Of a stretch of DNA of 62,030 nt, positions 26,905 to 36,796 are shown piece by piece. The position numbers and the translations under genes are program-made. Source of the DNA: CAZEQD01 sp964514305 (GTDB lineage: Bacteria; Acidobacteriota; Aminicenantia; Aminicenantales; Aminicenantaceae). The DNA lies in NCBI GenBank assembly GCA_964514305.1, contig CAZEQD010000005.1, positions 1 through 62,030 on the forward strand, read 5' to 3'. Numbering within the stretch: position 1 is the first letter of the stretch; each line of letters opens with the position of its first letter. The notes beneath the pieces were generated by a model that was given only the letters and a program-made list of their open reading frames with translations, had not been told where the DNA came from and did not search any database.

Positions 26905-28344
26905 TCAAACTGCTGCTTGTTCAATTTTAATCGAGCTCGGCTTTTGTATAAGGCTGACAAAGATTGTTATTAGCGAGTTTACAAGCAAGCCTATAAAACC
27001 CGCATTCATTCCTAGGAAAGGATCTTGATGACTGAGAATAAGAAAAATGACAATGCCTGTGCCAACCACAATTCCTGAAAAAACTCCAGACTTGGTTACT
27101 TTGGGCCAAAATAAACCCAAAACTACTCCTGGAAAAAACTGACAGACTCCATCGTACCCCAGAATGAGAAGGTTAACCAGCTCATTAGGGACAAAAACAG
27201 CAAAGATAAGAGCCAGGGTGGTAATAACCAAAACCATAAAGCGGGAGAGACGCATGACCGTTTTCTGACTGGCTCGAGGATTGAATCCAGTCTGATAGAC
27301 ATTTTTGGCTAAAAGAGTTGAGGCAAAAAGAACCAGGATGGCTGAAGGAACCATAGCTGTTACCGCGCCAGCTGCTCCGACAAAGCCCATAAACCAGGAA
27401 GGATAGGTCTTATTGACCAGAGCCAGAAATGCCATATCCCCATTTTTCAAGTCGGGAATAACCAATAGAGCTGTGAAACCAACCATAAAGACCAGCAGAA
27501 TCGGTATCTGATAAAAAGGCATGATAATGGCATTTCTTTTGATAATCTTATCGCTTTTGGCTGAAAAAGCAGAACCAAAAACATGAGGCCACATATAAAA
27601 ACCAAACCCGGTTAAAAGGACAGTGGACATAACCCAAAGAACATCCATGTGGGCTGTAGCCCCTGGCAGAATTAGATGATGAGGCTTTTGATCAATAAGA
27701 GCTTGAAACATCTTACCGAAGCCGCCAAAATAAATATAAGGAACACCGATACCGACTATGCCCACAGCTAGGATCATCATCACATCCTTAATAATGGCTA
27801 CCCAAGCTGCCCCTCTTATGCCGCTTGTATAAACAAAGGCGCAGGTCAGAAGAAAAGAGATGATTATGGCTAGGTTGGAATTTATGCTGCCATTGCTGGC
27901 CACTTCTACGATAAAACCCAAGCCGGCCAGTTGAAGCTGCAGGTAAGGGATGATGGAAAAAACTCCAATCAGGGCTACTATTACTCCCAGAGGACGGCTG
28001 TTATATCTTTTTATAAAATAATCGGGCTGAGTGTGAAGACCATAGCGCTTACCTACCTTCCATAAAGCAGGCAGGATGAAAAAGGAAAGGGTATAAGCTA
28101 AGGCGCCGTAGATTAAAATATAAAAAGTCGGCGCTCCCTTGGAATAAGCCCAACCGCTGGCACCGAGAAAGGTGAAGGTAGTGTAAATCTCACCAGCCAT
28201 CAACAGCCAGATAATAACTATGCCAAAGCGCCGGCCGCCAACCGTCCAGTTTTCCAGATTCATCTTCAACTTGCGGCCAGCATATATACCCAGCAGCGAG
28301 GAAAAAATAACTGTGGCCAGAATAATTACCAGAGCCGCATTCAT
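26905..28344 (-). CDS. Sodium:solute symporter (SSS family)
   Basis: A 479-residue membrane protein with about 13 helices. Family features include the N-terminal NWTVGGRRFG segment, EIYTTFTFLGASGWAYSKGA in the second helix region, YLQLQLAGLGFIVEVAS and the gap-helix ATAMVPSAILVLFAS-like stretch. It carries out Na+-driven uptake of an organic solute; the substrate class (monocarboxylate, amino acid or other) is not set by sequence. The start overlaps the stop of the small DUF3311 gene by four bases, the usual paired arrangement. Confidence 0.85.
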   Translation of the reverse strand: MNAALVIILATVIFSSLLGIYAGRKLKMNLENWTVGGRRFGIVIIWLLMAGEIYTTFTFLGASGWAYSKGAPTFYILIYGALAYTLSFFILPALWKVGKRYGLHTQPDYFIKRYNSRPLGVIVALIGVFSIIPYLQLQLAGLGFIVEVASNGSINSNLAIIISFLLTCAFVYTSGIRGAAWVAIIKDVMMILAVGIVGIGVPYIYFGGFGKMFQALIDQKPHHLILPGATAHMDVLWVMSTVLLTGFGFYMWPHVFGSAFSAKSDKIIKRNAIIMPFYQIPILLVFMVGFTALLVIPDLKNGDMAFLALVNKTYPSWFMGFVGAAGAVTAMVPSAILVLFASTLLAKNVYQTGFNPRASQKTVMRLSRFMVLVITTLALIFAVFVPNELVNLLILGYDGVCQFFPGVVLGLFWPKVTKSGVFSGIVVGTGIVIFLILSHQDPFLGMNAGFIGLLVNSLITIFVSLIQKPSSIKIEQAAV

Positions 28345-28562
28345 TTCTCTTCTCCCTCTGAAGGAAGGTTATATTTTTTTTCCAGCAGATAAGCTGCCCA
28401 TAGAATTGGTGGAGTGAGGATGACCCAGCCTAGAATCCAGGCTAAAATAAAGGGCAGTCCCAGGATAAGAGGGTAAATTCGATTAACCAAAGGCAGGGCA
28501 AAAACCAAGGTTATAAATGGAATAGCGGCCAGGATTAAAGCCAGCTTTGTCCCTTTCTGCAT
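28341..28562 (-). CDS. DUF3311 small membrane protein
   Basis: A 73-residue protein with two transmembrane helices (about 8-28 and 33-58, containing LGWVILTPPILWAAYLLEKK). DUF3311 proteins are regularly encoded directly before SSS symporters and are thought to be small accessory subunits. Here the ATGA overlap with the symporter supports that pairing. Confidence 0.8.
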   Translation of the reverse strand: MQKGTKLALILAAIPFITLVFALPLVNRIYPLILGLPFILAWILGWVILTPPILWAAYLLEKKYNLPSEGEEK

Positions 28563-28811
28563 CGAAGCCTCCTTTCTCTAAGTCTGCTCATTATATCAAA
28601 AGTCGAAGAAAGTCAAAAAAGGAGGGAAGAACTTGATAAAAGGAAGAAATTGCTTTTCTCTAATCTAACAACAAAGCACCTTCTGTTTATAAGAAAAACA
28701 AGATAAATAAATGATTAGTTCCCAATTAAAAAAATATTTTATTATTTATATATATTCTATAATATTAATATATTTAGTCAATTAAATTTTAACATTTTTC
28801 TTTTTTATTTC

Positions 28812-29726
28812 CTATTCCTTTACTTCATAAGCCTTAAATTCTTCTAATGTAGCTTTAGTTGGAGGGCTCATGACTTTAGGCACTATCTCCTCAAAAAGTT
28901 GCCAGGCTTGAGGGAGTCTTTCTTTCAGCTCAGCCGCGGTCATAATTGACCACTCAGCCTGCATTGGGCCGTAAATTTTCCTAAGATCCCAGGAGGTATA
29001 AATAACCCAATAAGCGAATTCCTGGAGCAAGACTCTATTTCTTGGCTCATCTGAAATACGATTGTACTGGGTAATATCGTAATATTTATTGTTAATGCCT
29101 GCCTGCATCACCTGATAAAGCTTTGAAGAAGTGGAAATCCCCCACTCTTCAGGGAAGGTATAATGAAAGCCAACATCAGTCACATGATGCAATATATGTT
29201 CAACAACCTCATTAACCTGGCCAGAAACACCTTCCATAATGATATCACAGATGCTGTTCTTACTTCTTGTCTCAGCCCAGTCTTTCTCGTCCTCAGGAGA
29301 AAATTTATGCTCTCTGCCTTTAAAAAGAGGAATAGTGGCCCGGTACCTATACAAGTTTCGCAGCAGCTCTTGCTGCAGCTCTCTATCAAGGCCCTCTCCT
29401 TCCTGAGGAAACATCTCTTTAACTGTCTTGGCCACTTTTTTCATAAAATCATCTGAAATATCATCCCTGGCTATTAAAGTAAGGCCGCAAACCATAAGTT
29501 TCTTGGTAAAAGGCTTATACTCATCGGTAGCAATGATTTCTGTTTCCTGATAGAGATTTTCAGGCACTTGGCCTAGGGGAGAAAGAAGGATGCAGCCGCC
29601 CAGCTTAGTCTTGGCAGCCTCGGGCTTTTCCAGGGTAGGTTTTTCAGCTTCTTGCTTTTGTGGGCTGCAAGAAGCCATTATAAAAACCAAAATGATAAAC
29701 AGATAAAATATTTTGCGATTTTTCAC
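28812..29726 (-). CDS. Lipoprotein of unknown function
   Basis: A 304-residue protein with a clear lipobox (VFIMASC, Cys20) followed by a Lys/Glu/Pro-rich linker to about residue 40 and a globular domain. Notable are VVEHILHHVTDVGFHYTFPE around residues 175-194 and CGLTLIARDDISDDFMKKVA. The HILHH cluster might bind metal but it is not a recognised HExxH protease motif. I do not recognise the family. Single leftward gene. Confidence 0.6.
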   Translation of the reverse strand: MKNRKIFYLFIILVFIMASCSPQKQEAEKPTLEKPEAAKTKLGGCILLSPLGQVPENLYQETEIIATDEYKPFTKKLMVCGLTLIARDDISDDFMKKVAKTVKEMFPQEGEGLDRELQQELLRNLYRYRATIPLFKGREHKFSPEDEKDWAETRSKNSICDIIMEGVSGQVNEVVEHILHHVTDVGFHYTFPEEWGISTSSKLYQVMQAGINNKYYDITQYNRISDEPRNRVLLQEFAYWVIYTSWDLRKIYGPMQAEWSIMTAAELKERLPQAWQLFEEIVPKVMSPPTKATLEEFKAYEVKE

Positions 29727-29822
29727 CTTCCAGCCTCCTTTCTTGTCATTTAGTAATATAAAATAAATTATTTACTTTGTGGATAGTATCATATATCTCT
29801 TATATATTCAAAATATGATTTT

Positions 29823-29955
29823 TTAATTCATATATCTGGCAGCATTGACATTCATCGTCTCGCCTGAAACATAGTCGTTTTCAATAAGAAATAAAACCGC
29901 ATGGGCAATCTCTTCCGAGCGGGCGAATCTTCCATTGGGTGATAAGGCAGCCAAT
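29823..29955 (-). pseudogene. SDR oxidoreductase C-terminal fragment
   Basis: About 43 codons remain: LAALSPNGRFARSEEIAHAV, then LFLIENDYVSGETMNVN and a stop. This is the C-terminal end of a short-chain dehydrogenase (typical wording GRFGRPEEIA..VLFL.SD..SGE.INV.GG). No Rossmann fold or active-site YxxxK is left. It lies in the 610-base gap before the GH3 gene. Confidence 0.6.
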
Positions 29956-30136
29956 TTCTTTTTTTATCTTTTCCCCTGCTCATTATTCATTAGCTAATTT
30001 AGTTTGCCTGGAACAAATTAAAAAAGCAATAAATCGCTACTAAAATGTAAGAATAATGTTTAATTGCCTTCTGCTTTTCTAATCGAAGAAATTAGTTTTA
30101 ATCTCCAACCTGGAGAAGTCTAATGACAAGCTGTTC

Positions 30137-30165
30137 TTGACATCTCTTCTGGGCAAATTTATAAT
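30137..30165 (+). promoter_or_regulatory. Sigma-70 consensus promoter for GH3/uvrA
   Basis: TTGACA at 30137-30142 and TATAAT at 30160-30165 with exactly 17 bases between them: a perfect housekeeping promoter. It would give a leader of about 165 bases before the GH3 start at 30339. Confidence 0.6.
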
Positions 30166-30338
30166 TGCCGCCAGTGTTAAACCAGGAAAACTGGAAAGCA
30201 GCCAATTCTCATTCTTCTATTAGAGACAAGCTATCTACTGTGACTTTGGACCCAGACATAATAAACATCAGGCAATAATAATTTTACAGGAAAAAAATGA
30301 AAAGCCTTTAAATTTCATGATTTTATAAAGAGGAATAG

Positions 30339-32621
30339 ATGAAACAAAATAAGCTATTTTTAAAATATCTAAAATTATTGACTGCTTTAAGCCTGCTACT
30401 GTCTTGGGGTTCCATCACCTTTTCTCTGGAAATAACTCCCTACAAAAATCCCGAACTTTCTATAGAAGAGAGAGTAAACGACCTTATTGGCCGAATGACT
30501 ATCGAGGAGAAAGCCCTACAACTGGCTTCATTTTTCCCCAATGGCAACATCCGCTTGGGTATTCCCCACCTGCAGGCAGGTGAAGCCCTTCATGGGGTAT
30601 GTCTCCCCAAAGCTACCTGCTTTCCCCAAGCAATTGCCCTGGCCAGCACCTGGGATCCTGAACTTATAGAAAGAATGGCCAACATCATTGCCAAAGAAGC
30701 CCGCGCTCTCGGAGTACATCATGTTTACTCCCCTATGTTAGGAGTCGTTCGTGATCCACGTTGGGGCCGAACAGAAGAAAGCTACGGTGAAGATCCCTAT
30801 CTTGTTTCCCGAATTGGTGTGGCTTTTATCAAAGGATTACAGGGTACTGGAAAAAACCTTTTCGACAAAAACCACATTATAGCTACAGCCAAGCATTTTG
30901 TGGCTGACGGTGAACCAATAGGCGGTTTGAATGGTTCAGCTTTTGATGTTTCCGAGCGGAGTCTTCATGAAGTATTTCTGCCTCCATTTAAAGCCGCGGT
31001 TGAGGAGGCAAAAGTCGGATGTATTATGCCCGCTCATCATAGTCTCAATGGCCTCCCATGCCATGCCAACAAGCATATCATGGTTGATATCCTCAAAGAT
31101 ACTTACGGTTTTAAGGGTTTTGTTGTTTCTGATAATAATGATATTTTAAACTTGGTGAATTTCATGCGGGTGGCCAAGACAACAACTGAAGCAGCCCGGC
31201 TTAGCCTTGAATCCGGCGTTGATACAGAATTGGCTTGGCAACGCCCCTGGGCAAAGGGACGAACCTATGGACAGCCGCTGGTAGAAGCAGTAAAAAAAGG
31301 CATTATACCAGTTGAACTTCTGGATAGAGCCGTTAAAAATGTGTTTCGAGCCAAGTTCAAACTAGGTTTATTTGATAATGGCCAGCAGATTAAGCCCTGG
31401 CAGGATTATAAGGTCTCTGGAGACAAAGGAAGGCCTGACTATAAAGAAGTAACTTATGCAGATTCAATCCGTGGTCGCGATCTGGGCAACGACTATTTCA
31501 ACCAACTGGACCATCTCACCAATCCACGCCAAGATGCCAATGAAATTTTAAATGATCCCTCCCATAACAAAATGGCTTTAGATGTGGCTCGCAAAGCCAT
31601 TATCCTTTTGAAAAATGAAAATAATCTACTCCCTCTTGATAAAGGAAAGTTAAAAAGAATAGCCGTTATCGGGCCTAATGCCGATGAAGAAGTACTGGGC
31701 GGTTATTCAACCCCCAAAGTCCGTTATTTTGTTTCTGTTCTGGATGGCATCATAAACCATGTCGGCCATAAAGTGGAAGTGTTCTATGCCCAGGGAGTAA
31801 GCCTTGAAGACTTGGAATGGGAAAATATAGATGAAGCAGTAGCCATCGCCCGAAAATCTGATGTAGTGGTCCTGGTAATTGGGGGTAATGAAATAACCTG
31901 TAAGGAAAATGAGGACCGTGATTACTTAAGCCTGGTCGGTAAACAACAAGAGCTAGCGGAAGCGGTCTATGCAACAGGAAAGCCAATTGTGGTTGTCCTA
32001 TTGCATGGCAGACCACTGGCAGTGGAGTGGATAAAAGAGCATATTCCGGTTATTATTGAAGGATGGTATTTAGGACAGGAAACAGGGAACGCCGTGGCTG
32101 ATGTCCTCTTCGGTGGGGTAAATCCGGGAGGCAAACTGCCCATAACCATCCCTAGAAATGTAGGTCAGGTGCCGACTTACTACAACAGACTGCGGTCAGG
32201 TCGGCCTGGCTGTTATTTCAGATCAACAACAAAACCACTCTGGCCCTTTGGCCATGGATTAAGCTACACCACCTTTGAATATTCTAATTTAGAGGTTGTA
32301 GTTACCTTTCCTTCCTCGGCCATAGTCAAAGTCGATTTAACCAATACAGGAAGCCGAGCAGGTGATGAAGTTGTGCAGCTTTATATAAGCGATGAATACT
32401 GCTCGGTAGTGCGGCCGCCCCTAGAACTTAAAAGGTTCAAGCGAATATCTTTAAGACCAGGGGAAACAAAGACAGTAACTTTTACGCTTGCAAAAGACGC
32501 CTTCGCTTTCTACGACGAGAAAAAGAGTGATTGGGTGGTGGAACCTGGCACCTTCAAAATTATGGTAGGAAGTTCTTGCCAGGATATTCGACTCTCAAAA
32601 AAAATAGTTTTAAAAAATTAG
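30339..32621 (+). CDS. Glycoside hydrolase family 3 (beta-glucosidase/xylosidase type)
   Basis: A 760-residue exported enzyme. After a signal-like N-terminus (about 1-30) comes the GH3 N-terminal barrel with HGVCLPKATCFPQAIALAST, the substrate-binding AKHFVADGE (Lys185-His186) and the nucleophile Asp265 in GFVVSDNND. The alpha/beta-sandwich C-domain follows (about 410-630; KKIAVIGPNADEEVLGGYS-like), and a fibronectin III-like end (VVQLYISD). It hydrolyses beta-linked oligosaccharides in the periplasm or outside. The next gene, uvrA, begins only 15 bases later, so they are probably co-transcribed, an odd pairing. Confidence 0.88.
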   Translation: MKQNKLFLKYLKLLTALSLLLSWGSITFSLEITPYKNPELSIEERVNDLIGRMTIEEKALQLASFFPNGNIRLGIPHLQAGEALHGVCLPKATCFPQAIALASTWDPELIERMANIIAKEARALGVHHVYSPMLGVVRDPRWGRTEESYGEDPYLVSRIGVAFIKGLQGTGKNLFDKNHIIATAKHFVADGEPIGGLNGSAFDVSERSLHEVFLPPFKAAVEEAKVGCIMPAHHSLNGLPCHANKHIMVDILKDTYGFKGFVVSDNNDILNLVNFMRVAKTTTEAARLSLESGVDTELAWQRPWAKGRTYGQPLVEAVKKGIIPVELLDRAVKNVFRAKFKLGLFDNGQQIKPWQDYKVSGDKGRPDYKEVTYADSIRGRDLGNDYFNQLDHLTNPRQDANEILNDPSHNKMALDVARKAIILLKNENNLLPLDKGKLKRIAVIGPNADEEVLGGYSTPKVRYFVSVLDGIINHVGHKVEVFYAQGVSLEDLEWENIDEAVAIARKSDVVVLVIGGNEITCKENEDRDYLSLVGKQQELAEAVYATGKPIVVVLLHGRPLAVEWIKEHIPVIIEGWYLGQETGNAVADVLFGGVNPGGKLPITIPRNVGQVPTYYNRLRSGRPGCYFRSTTKPLWPFGHGLSYTTFEYSNLEVVVTFPSSAIVKVDLTNTGSRAGDEVVQLYISDEYCSVVRPPLELKRFKRISLRPGETKTVTFTLAKDAFAFYDEKKSDWVVEPGTFKIMVGSSCQDIRLSKKIVLKN

Positions 32622-32636
32622 TGCTAAAATAATAGT

Positions 32637-35363
32637 ATGAAAGACAGCATCATTCTCCGCGGAGTCAGAGTCCATAATCTAAAAAATATAAACCTTGATA
32701 TTCCCCTTAACAAACTTATCCTGGTGACAGGCGTCTCTGGATCAGGCAAATCATCTTTGGCTTTTGACACTCTCTATGCTGAAGGTCAACGCCGCTACAT
32801 AGAATCGCTTTCTTCCTATGCCCGTCAGTTTCTGGAAAGAATGGCCAAACCTGAGGCTGATTTCATTGAAGGCATCACCCCGGCAATTGCCATCCAACAG
32901 AAAGCCGCTACCAAAAATCCACGCTCAACAGTGGCCACGGTGACTGAAATCTATGATTTTCTCAGAGTTCTTTTTGCCCGCATAGGGATTGTTCATTGCC
33001 TGCGCTGTGGCCAACCTGTCCAGCGGGATACCATCGATGCCATGGTAGACACCCTCTATAAACTTCCTCCTCAAACAAAAATATGGATTACTTTCGCCTG
33101 GCCGCTAAAGAAAGGCTTAAATAAACTCAAAAAAGACGGCTTTTTCCGCCTCTTTTACAAAGGCCAGGTGATAAATGTGGATCAAGCCTCAATTAAGATA
33201 AGCGGTCAAATCGATATTCTTGTTGACCGCCTAAAACTTGACCCAGAAGAAAGAGAGAGGCTGGTTGATTCCCTGGAGATGGCTTTAAAAAAAGGCGGCG
33301 GCAAGATTAAAGTTTACACAGATAAAAACAAGCAGTTTATCTTTTCGGATAAACTTGAATGCAAACAATGTGGGATTGTTTATGAAGAACCCTTCCCCAA
33401 TCTTTTCTCTTTTAACAGTCCTCAAGGAGCTTGCCCGACCTGCCATGGCTTTGGCGATTTAGCCGTCTTGGATGAGGATAAAATAATACCAGATAAAAAT
33501 AAATCTCTGGAGGAAGGAGCTGTAGAACCCTGGACAAAGCCAGTTTCCAGGGGAATGATGGAAGAGCTCCTTTATGAAGCCCGCCGGAAAGGCATCCCTA
33601 CTGATGTTCCTTTTAAAGATTTAAAAAAAGAAGACAAAAAGTTTATTCTTGAGGGCAGTAACGGTTATTATGGAGTTAAAGGTTTTTTTGATTGGCTCCA
33701 GACCAAAAAATACAAGGTTCAAGTCAGAGTCTTCCTCAGCCGCTATCGAAAATATATTCCCTGTCCTGCCTGCCATAAAATGAGGCTCAATTCTCGGGCT
33801 TTAAGCGTCAAGATTGAAGGCCGCTCTATCGGTCAAGTAGTGCAGATGACCGTCAAAGAGGCCTCTCGTTTTTTTAAAAATATAAGCCTCACTCCCTTTC
33901 AAAAGCAGGTGGCCGAAAAATTAATAGCTGAGATTCAAAACCGCCTCAATTTTCTCTTAGAGGTAGGGCTTGACTATCTGACTTTAGATCGCATGACATT
34001 CACCCTGAGTGGAGGAGAGGCGCAGAGAATAAACCTGGCCGCAGCCTTGAGTACTGCCCTGGTAGGCACACTTTTTGTCCTGGATGAACCCAGTATTGGT
34101 CTCCATGCTCGAGATAATAGGCGCCTGATTAAAATCCTAAAATCCCTTAAAGATATCGGCAATACGGTCCTGGTTGTAGAGCATGATCCAGAAATTATTA
34201 GGTCAGCTGATTATCTCATAGACTTAGGTCCAAGAGCTGGAGAAGCAGGTGGCAAAGTTATCTTTTCAGGCAAGATGCCGGCTTTCCTTAAGAATTCCAA
34301 ATCTCTGACTGCTCAATATATAAGGGGAGAAAAAAAGATAACAGTCCCTGCTAAAAGAAGAATCCCTTCTCAATTCATTGAAATAGAAGATGCTACTAAA
34401 CACAACTTGAAACATATTCAGGTCAAAATTCCACTGGGAGTTTTTACCTGTATTACCGGAGTCTCAGGCTCTGGTAAAAGCACCCTTCTTTATAACGTCC
34501 TTTACCAGGGATGGCAAGGCCAGGCCAGAGGAGGCTTTAAAGCAATCAAGGGCAGAGAGCTCATCGATAAGATCATTATGGTTGACCAATCTCCCCTTAG
34601 CACCTCTCCTCGCTCGATTCCAGCCACCTACACTAAAGCTATGGATGACATCCGCGAAATCTTCAGCCAAACCAGAGAAGCCAAAGCTTTGGGATACAAG
34701 CCAGGCTTTTTTTCCTTCAACACCTCTGGCGGAAGATGCGAAGACTGTAAAGGTGCCGGCCAGCAGATTGTGGAAATGCAGTTTCTTTCTGATGTGGTCT
34801 TAACCTGTGAAACCTGTAAAGGCAAACGTTTTAAAGATGAAATTTTGGAGGTTAAGTATAAAGGCAAGAATATTAATGATGTCTTGAATATGACTATCGT
34901 CGATGCCTGTCAATTCTTCTCAGAAAGACCGAGAATAAGAAAAAAATTAGAGCCTTTAATAAAAGTTGGTTTGGGCTACTTAAAGCTTGGCCAGCCAACT
35001 ACAACCTTATCCGGAGGAGAAACTCAGCGGCTGAAACTGGCCTATCATCTTGTCCACCAGCGGCAGAAGCGGGTGCTTTATCTTTTTGATGAACCGACTA
35101 TCGGGCTTCATTCCGACGATATCTCGGTCTTGCTTCGCTGCTTTCAAAAATTGGTTGATGAAGGCCACACAGTGGTGGTTATTGAGCACAACCTGGATGT
35201 CATCAAGTGCGCTGACTATGTCATTGATTTAGGGCCTGAAGGAGGTGAAAGAGGCGGAGAAATTGTAGCTGAGGGTACTCCTGAGCAAATAATTAAAGCC
35301 CGCCGCTCTCACACCGCCCGCTACTTGAAGAAATATCTTCTTCGACCTCAGACCTTTATCTGA
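32637..35363 (+). CDS. uvrA: UvrABC excinuclease subunit A
   Basis: A 908-residue damage-recognition ATPase of nucleotide excision repair, slightly shorter than the usual 940. Two ABC modules are present: Walker A GVSGSGKSSLAFDTLYAEGQ and GVSGSGKSTLLYNV, signatures LSGGEAQRI and LSGGETQRL, Walker B VLDEPSIGLH and LFDEPTIGLH. Zinc modules are seen as CKQCG/CPTC, CPAC and CEDC/CETC. The DNA-binding YARQFLERMAKPEADFIEG block is intact. The usual RSNPATYT reads RSIPATYT. It lies directly downstream of GH3 without its own promoter. Confidence 0.95.
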   Translation: MKDSIILRGVRVHNLKNINLDIPLNKLILVTGVSGSGKSSLAFDTLYAEGQRRYIESLSSYARQFLERMAKPEADFIEGITPAIAIQQKAATKNPRSTVATVTEIYDFLRVLFARIGIVHCLRCGQPVQRDTIDAMVDTLYKLPPQTKIWITFAWPLKKGLNKLKKDGFFRLFYKGQVINVDQASIKISGQIDILVDRLKLDPEERERLVDSLEMALKKGGGKIKVYTDKNKQFIFSDKLECKQCGIVYEEPFPNLFSFNSPQGACPTCHGFGDLAVLDEDKIIPDKNKSLEEGAVEPWTKPVSRGMMEELLYEARRKGIPTDVPFKDLKKEDKKFILEGSNGYYGVKGFFDWLQTKKYKVQVRVFLSRYRKYIPCPACHKMRLNSRALSVKIEGRSIGQVVQMTVKEASRFFKNISLTPFQKQVAEKLIAEIQNRLNFLLEVGLDYLTLDRMTFTLSGGEAQRINLAAALSTALVGTLFVLDEPSIGLHARDNRRLIKILKSLKDIGNTVLVVEHDPEIIRSADYLIDLGPRAGEAGGKVIFSGKMPAFLKNSKSLTAQYIRGEKKITVPAKRRIPSQFIEIEDATKHNLKHIQVKIPLGVFTCITGVSGSGKSTLLYNVLYQGWQGQARGGFKAIKGRELIDKIIMVDQSPLSTSPRSIPATYTKAMDDIREIFSQTREAKALGYKPGFFSFNTSGGRCEDCKGAGQQIVEMQFLSDVVLTCETCKGKRFKDEILEVKYKGKNINDVLNMTIVDACQFFSERPRIRKKLEPLIKVGLGYLKLGQPTTTLSGGETQRLKLAYHLVHQRQKRVLYLFDEPTIGLHSDDISVLLRCFQKLVDEGHTVVVIEHNLDVIKCADYVIDLGPEGGERGGEIVAEGTPEQIIKARRSHTARYLKKYLLRPQTFI

Positions 35364-35404
35364 AAAAATTGACTTCTGCCCAAACTCCGATTAAAATAAC
35401 AACA

Positions 35405-35617
35405 ATGAATAGAGATAAAGTCACTATCAAAATCCCTCGACCCATCTACAATAGAATCAAAAGTATAATAAAAGAAAGCGGATTCAGTAGTGTTAATGAA
35501 TTTATAGTGTACGTCTTGAGAGATCTTATTTCTATGCAAAATACTGATAAATCAGAACTTACTAAAGAAGAAATAGAAGCTATCCGACAACGCCTGAAAA
35601 ATCTCGGGTACCTCTGA
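35405..35617 (+). CDS. Ribbon-helix-helix (CopG-like) small protein
   Basis: About 70 residues from the ATG at 35405. The N-terminal strand KVTIKIPRPIYNRIKSII and helix-turn GFSSVNEFIVYVLRDLIS make a ribbon-helix-helix fold. A C-terminal acidic helix, EEIEAIRQRLKNLGYL, follows. The frame from 35369 overlaps nothing of use and has no better ribosome binding site. It is likely a DNA-binding regulator or antitoxin-like protein; no toxin partner is adjacent. Confidence 0.65.
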   Translation: MNRDKVTIKIPRPIYNRIKSIIKESGFSSVNEFIVYVLRDLISMQNTDKSELTKEEIEAIRQRLKNLGYL

Positions 35618-35871
35618 GCTTCATTAAATCTCCCATTTATTTTAAAAAAGGTTGATTTTAGTCCAAAAAACAATTCTTTAGGACAAAAGTTTAGATAAAG
35701 GAAATTAAGCTTATAAAAATACACGCATTCACACACCTGATAAAAGGAATTATTTGACAGTAGCCTCTAAATTTATTACATGTGGGTGAATATTCAAGAA
35801 AACACACCATTTATCTTTGGCAAACTGAATTTTAGGCAAGAAAGAAACTGCAAAAATTAATAATAAAAAAA

Positions 35872-36633
35872 TTAGAAAAAAGAAATATAAATTGTCCTTA
35901 AGCTCAAAAGCATTATCAGAATCCCGACAATAATCATTAATAATTTTGTAGGAAGTTTTTTGCACATAAAAGCCGCAAGCGGAGCAGCAATAATTCCACC
36001 AACTATTAAGCCAACAATAACTTTCCAATGGGTTAATTTAATCATGGTAATAAAAGTTACAGCCTCAGCCAGGGTTACAAAAAATTCTGCAAAATTTACT
36101 GAGCCGATAGTAAGCCTGGGATTATTTCCTCTGGCAATCAATGTAGAAGTCACAATTGGCCCCCACCCGCCTCCTCCTATTGCGTCAAAAAGGCCGCCAG
36201 CAAAACCGAGAGGCAGAAGTCTGCTTTTTATTTCCTTTTCCTGAATGGGCTTGAAAGACTTTACTAATATTCTCAATCCCATTAGAAACAAATAGGCAGC
36301 TACAAAAGGTTTTATCTTTTTCCCAGGGACTGAAGATAATAAATAGGCACCTAAAATCCCGCCTAATATGCCAGGGATAACTAATTTTACGAATAATTTT
36401 TTTCTTACATTCACAAAAATCAAATGAGATATTCCTGAGACGCCCGTTGTAAAGACTTCTGCTGTATGAACACTAGCGCTGGCTACGGCTGGCGAAATTC
36501 CAAGGCTTAATAAAAATGAAGTAGAGGATACTCCATAGGCCATGCCCAGAGCTCCATCTATCATTTGAGCTATGAAGCCAACTATTATGAAAACAATTAT
36601 GCCTAAATCTATATCTTCATGCCTCCTTTTCAA
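35872..36633 (-). CDS. TauE/SafE family sulfite/anion exporter
   Basis: A 253-residue inner-membrane protein with seven to eight helices in two repeats. The family motif appears as FIAQMIDGALGMAYGVSSTS in repeat one and LPLGFAGGLFDAIGGGGWGP in repeat two. TauE/SafE members export sulfite, sulfonates or other small anions. The gene is alone, leftward. Confidence 0.85.
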   Translation of the reverse strand: MKRRHEDIDLGIIVFIIVGFIAQMIDGALGMAYGVSSTSFLLSLGISPAVASASVHTAEVFTTGVSGISHLIFVNVRKKLFVKLVIPGILGGILGAYLLSSVPGKKIKPFVAAYLFLMGLRILVKSFKPIQEKEIKSRLLPLGFAGGLFDAIGGGGWGPIVTSTLIARGNNPRLTIGSVNFAEFFVTLAEAVTFITMIKLTHWKVIVGLIVGGIIAAPLAAFMCKKLPTKLLMIIVGILIMLLSLRTIYISFF

Positions 36634-36796
36634 TTATTTTAATTTTCAAAAAAATCTTCTCCATCTGTTTTAAAATTGTTAATTAAAGTCATTTTATTGA
36701 CTTTTATTTTTTAATTTTTTATGGCTTTTTAAATTCAAACATCGATTGTTTTAAAAGCCAGCCTGAAACTGGGCTAAAATTACATTGTTAGAGATT